Below, piece after piece: positions 6,532 to 8,267 of a DNA stretch of 8,267 nucleotides; position 1 is the stretch's first letter, and each line of letters begins with the position of its first letter. The position numbers and the translations under genes were made by a program. This DNA comes from Chthonomonas sp. UBA1950 (GTDB lineage: Bacteria; Armatimonadota; Fimbriimonadia; Fimbriimonadales; Fimbriimonadaceae): contig DDEQ01000050.1 in NCBI GenBank assembly GCA_002336105.1, positions 51,780 to 60,046 on the forward strand, in the 5' to 3' direction. The notes below the pieces were generated by a model. That model saw nothing but the letters and a program-made list of their open reading frames with translations, did no database searches and was not told where the DNA came from.

Positions 6532-7508
6532 TTTACATATCCTTTGGGATGGTTTGATCGCCAGCGCCAAGATGTTTCAATCATCGGTTCCACCTCTGTA
6601 AATGTCGGTATCCAGCCAAGCTCATCTCTAATAAGGTTATTAGAAGCTAGCAATTTTGCAGGATCTCCAATACGACGGGGTGCATCAGTAATTTCAAATG
6701 GGTTCCCAGTCACTCTCTGAACCGCGCTGATTATCTCCCGGTTTGTGAATCCCGTACCACTTCCGATGTTATAGGCTCGCTCGCCAAGTGTGTCGATCTT
6801 TCCGAGCGCTAAGATATGTGCGTTGGCTATATCCACAACGTGAACGTAGTCACGAACACACGTTCCGTCTGGGGTGTCGTAGTCAGTGCCAAAGAGGCTA
6901 AACGACTGCCGTTTGCCTTGAGCCGCGTCGAAGAGTAATGGAATGATATGAGTCTCCTTTCGACGAGCTTCGCCACACCTTTCAGTAGCGCCGCAGGCAT
7001 TGAAATACCTGAGTGAAACATGGTTTATGCCGTGCGCCCCGTGGAACCACGCAAGCATCCTCTCATGTTGGAGTTTAGATTCGCCATACGCGTTGACCGG
7101 CGACTTCGGATGATTTTCATCAATAGGCATGTACTGGGGTTCGCCATAGACTGCCGCGGTTGATGAAAAGACCATCCTACTCACGCCGTGCTTCACCATT
7201 TGGTTGAGCAAGACCAAACCGCCTGTCGTGTTCACATCGAAGAACAACCCGGGATTAGCAACGGATTCATCAATGTATGCTTCTGCGGCCAAGTGAATCA
7301 CTGCATCAAACGCTTCAGCCTCAAAGGTTGCATCAATGATCGCTGAATCGCGAACATCACCAACAATGAACTTTGCAGCTGGGTGAACCGCCTCTTTATG
7401 ACCATATTTCAAGCTGTCAAAGCCAACAACCTGATGGCCAGTCTCAACTAACCTTTCAACAACAACGCTGCCTATATATCCGGCAGCACCGGTAACAAAA
7501 ATCTTCAT
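6528..7508 (-). CDS. galE: UDP-glucose 4-epimerase
   Basis: The 326-residue extended short-chain dehydrogenase interconverts UDP-glucose and UDP-galactose in the cytosol using tightly bound NAD. VTGAAGYIGS (5-14) is the Rossmann Gly-rich loop, and D31 would bind the NAD ribose. SSTAAVYG (115-122) holds the catalytic Ser/Thr, and Y141 and K145 form the YxxxK pair (YGESK). RYFNACGA (167-174) and GTDYDTPDGTCVRDYVHV (207-224) are GalE hallmarks that separate it from dTDP-glucose dehydratases. The ATG at 7508 gives the classic MKIFVTGAAG start with AAGG six bases upstream; an upstream ATG at 7559 would add 17 unusual residues and include a palindrome. It leads the galE-hddA-gmhA-gmhB operon, overlapping hddA by 4 bp. 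It might also act on UDP-GlcNAc; the sequence alone does not settle that. Confidence 0.94.
   Translation of the reverse strand: MKIFVTGAAGYIGSVVVERLVETGHQVVGFDSLKYGHKEAVHPAAKFIVGDVRDSAIIDATFEAEAFDAVIHLAAEAYIDESVANPGLFFDVNTTGGLVLLNQMVKHGVSRMVFSSTAAVYGEPQYMPIDENHPKSPVNAYGESKLQHERMLAWFHGAHGINHVSLRYFNACGATERCGEARRKETHIIPLLFDAAQGKRQSFSLFGTDYDTPDGTCVRDYVHVVDIANAHILALGKIDTLGERAYNIGSGTGFTNREIISAVQRVTGNPFEITDAPRRIGDPAKLLASNNLIRDELGWIPTFTEVEPMIETSWRWRSNHPKGYVN
6529..6545 (-). promoter_or_regulatory. ribosome binding site and TTG start of hddA
   Basis: AAAGGA (+ strand 6540-6545, read on the - strand) precedes a TTG at 6529-6531 by eight bases. The TGA of galE (6528-6530) overlaps the TTG, giving the sequence TTGA, the counterpart of the common ATGA coupling overlap. 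This site decides the hddA start. Confidence 0.75.
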
Positions 7509-7535
7509 TCTGAACCTTAGGCCTCCACTCAAGAA

Positions 7536-7549
7536 ACCGCCAAGGCGGT
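7536..7549 (-). other. GC-rich palindrome upstream of galE
   Basis: ACCGCC and GGCGGT are exact inverted repeats around two bases, followed on the - strand by TTTCTTG. It could be a short terminator or attenuator hairpin, or a regulator site, 28-41 bp before the galE ATG. The tiny loop would force the inner pairs to open in RNA. Confidence 0.35.
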
Positions 7550-7639
7550 AGTGCCTCATCTTCGAGATTCGAACCGACTATACCTTGCCCGGCGGCGGTA
7601 AGTAGCTAGCTCACCACGCTCTGCTCACGGAAACCTGAG

Positions 7640-7672
7640 CTATGTTAGCCATTTAATAAAGAGCTAACATAG
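7640..7672. other. perfect 10-bp hairpin in the galE upstream region
   Basis: CTATGTTAGC (7640-7649) is the exact reverse complement of GCTAACATAG (7663-7672), around a 13-base AT-rich loop. It lies 71-103 bp past the stop of the GH88/105-like gene and 130 bp before galE. No T-run follows on either strand, so it is a poor intrinsic terminator; a protein-binding site or structured RNA is equally possible. Confidence 0.5.
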
Positions 7673-7742
7673 TCATAGCTATCTAAAAGCCGGGCGATGT
7701 GCTAGATAAAACCAAGATGTCTGTTATTTGCCTGCGTGAAGT

Positions 7743-8267
7743 CTATTTGCTTTCTGTTGCATTAGCTAGAAACGCCAAAGTGAATCCTTGAGCTACGCAA
7801 CTATATCCCAAGTCTGGTGCGCAGTTGTTAAGGCCAGACGCATCAACCTGCGCATTATCTACCGATCCATTTTTCCTAGTCACTGTCTTAAGGAACTCTT
7901 TGGCTCGCTCGACGCAACCGTCGACTTCTCGACCAAAGATACCTAGTCGACGACCTTTTGCCAGGAAGTAACCGAGCATTGCTGTGCTTGAGGATTCATC
8001 GGCATAGTCAGAGTTGATAAGCAAAGACCAAGCTCCACTTTGCCGTTGAGTCTTGGTGATGGATTGGGCAAAATCCTTGGCAATCGTGATTGCTTCTGAG
8101 TCTGGATGCTGGTGCTTTAGCTCGTATTCGGCCAACTCGATTAAGCCAACAGCAAACCAACCTTGGCCACGACCCCAACCCACTGCTCCTAGAGGAGTAC
8201 CATCCGACGTTCCGATCGGCGCAAAGGCATGGAACACAAGGCCAGTTTTGGGCTCAGTGGCGAACTT
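7743..8267 (-). CDS. GH88/GH105-like unsaturated uronyl hydrolase, C-terminal part
   Basis: The frame is open to the right edge, so the N-terminus is missing and 174 residues are visible. They read like the C-terminal half of a six-hairpin (alpha6/alpha6) glycosidase of families GH88/GH105. The signs are EPKTGLVFHAF (5-15), GWGRGQGWFAVGLIEL (30-45), resembling the WARGNGW motif of GH105, and SGAWSLLINSDYADESSSTAMLGYFLAKGRRLG (77-109), matching the substrate-groove segment of the family. Such enzymes hydrate the unsaturated uronic acid left at the non-reducing end by polysaccharide lyases and so release it. Any catalytic Asp upstream of the visible part, and any signal peptide, are outside the window, so activity and location are unknown. 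The gene ends 234 bp before galE on the same strand. A different alpha6/alpha6 enzyme is possible. Confidence 0.72.
   Translation of the reverse strand, partial: KFATEPKTGLVFHAFAPIGTSDGTPLGAVGWGRGQGWFAVGLIELAEYELKHQHPDSEAITIAKDFAQSITKTQRQSGAWSLLINSDYADESSSTAMLGYFLAKGRRLGIFGREVDGCVERAKEFLKTVTRKNGSVDNAQVDASGLNNCAPDLGYSCVAQGFTLAFLANATESK

Larger units (their letters stand above)
7509..7742 (-). other. intergenic region upstream of galE, several inverted repeats
   Basis: These 234 bases between the GH88/105-like gene and galE show no coding signal. They hold a 14-bp GC palindrome, a perfect 10-bp hairpin, a 6-bp stem (7680-7685 with 7703-7708), and a distant GCCCGGC/GCCGGGC pair (7587-7593 and 7689-7695). 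AAGG (7515-7518) is the galE ribosome binding site. A TATAGT at 7577-7582 on the - strand could be a -10, but no -35 stands at the right distance. Confidence 0.5.

Noticed and set aside
7561..7584. tRNA T-arm-like sequence on the - strand (GGTTCGAATC)
   Set aside because: The 7-base loop looks right, but the flanking five bases do not pair (only one Watson-Crick pair and two G-U pairs), and no acceptor stem, anticodon arm or D arm can be drawn around it.
1..8267. CRISPR array, insertion sequence, integrase, toxin-antitoxin or phage-defence genes
   Set aside because: No regularly spaced repeats, transposase or integrase motifs, or paired small toxin-antitoxin genes are visible; every long frame fits glycan metabolism.

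Overview
The window looks like part of a surface-glycan locus from a diderm (outer-membrane) bacterium. It opens with the tail of kdsA, which makes the Kdo precursor of lipopolysaccharide. It continues with a glycosyltransferase, a Wzx-type flippase, a pyruvyltransferase and a set of heptose-precursor genes. I cannot name the phylum from the sequence. Codon use is mixed, and base composition steps from about 56% GC in the kdsA tail to about 41% in the first part of the next gene, which is typical of the edge of a variable polysaccharide locus.

Layout. On the + strand lie the 3' end of kdsA (1-179), a 61-bp gap with a weak promoter candidate and a hairpin, then one GT-B glycosyltransferase (268-1452). 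Everything after that is on the - strand. Reading in the direction of transcription from the right edge: the C-terminal part of a GH88/GH105-like unsaturated-uronyl hydrolase (8267-7743, truncated by the window edge); a 234-bp gap with several inverted repeats; a tightly packed operon galE-hddA-gmhA-gmhB (7508-4403); a 167-bp gap rich in dyad symmetry with a terminator-like hairpin; then a polysaccharide pyruvyltransferase (4235-3009) and a flippase (2969-1449). The flippase and the glycosyltransferase converge, and their stop codons overlap by 4 bp.

How the genes fit together. GmhA isomerises sedoheptulose 7-phosphate, HddA phosphorylates the heptose at the anomeric oxygen, and GmhB removes the 7-phosphate. 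The product is D-glycero-alpha-D-manno-heptose 1-phosphate, the precursor of GDP-heptose. The guanylyltransferase HddC is not in the window. GalE supplies UDP-galactose. The glycosyltransferase would add sugars to a lipid-linked unit, the pyruvyltransferase could cap sugars with a pyruvate ketal, and the flippase would move the unit across the inner membrane. The GH88/105-like enzyme hints at a uronic-acid-containing glycan nearby, but may be unrelated.

I see no novel biological system here. The parts most worth a second look are the dyad-rich intergenic regions, the TTG start coupled to galE, the GmhA active-site substitutions, and the absence of hddC beside an otherwise complete GDP-heptose module.
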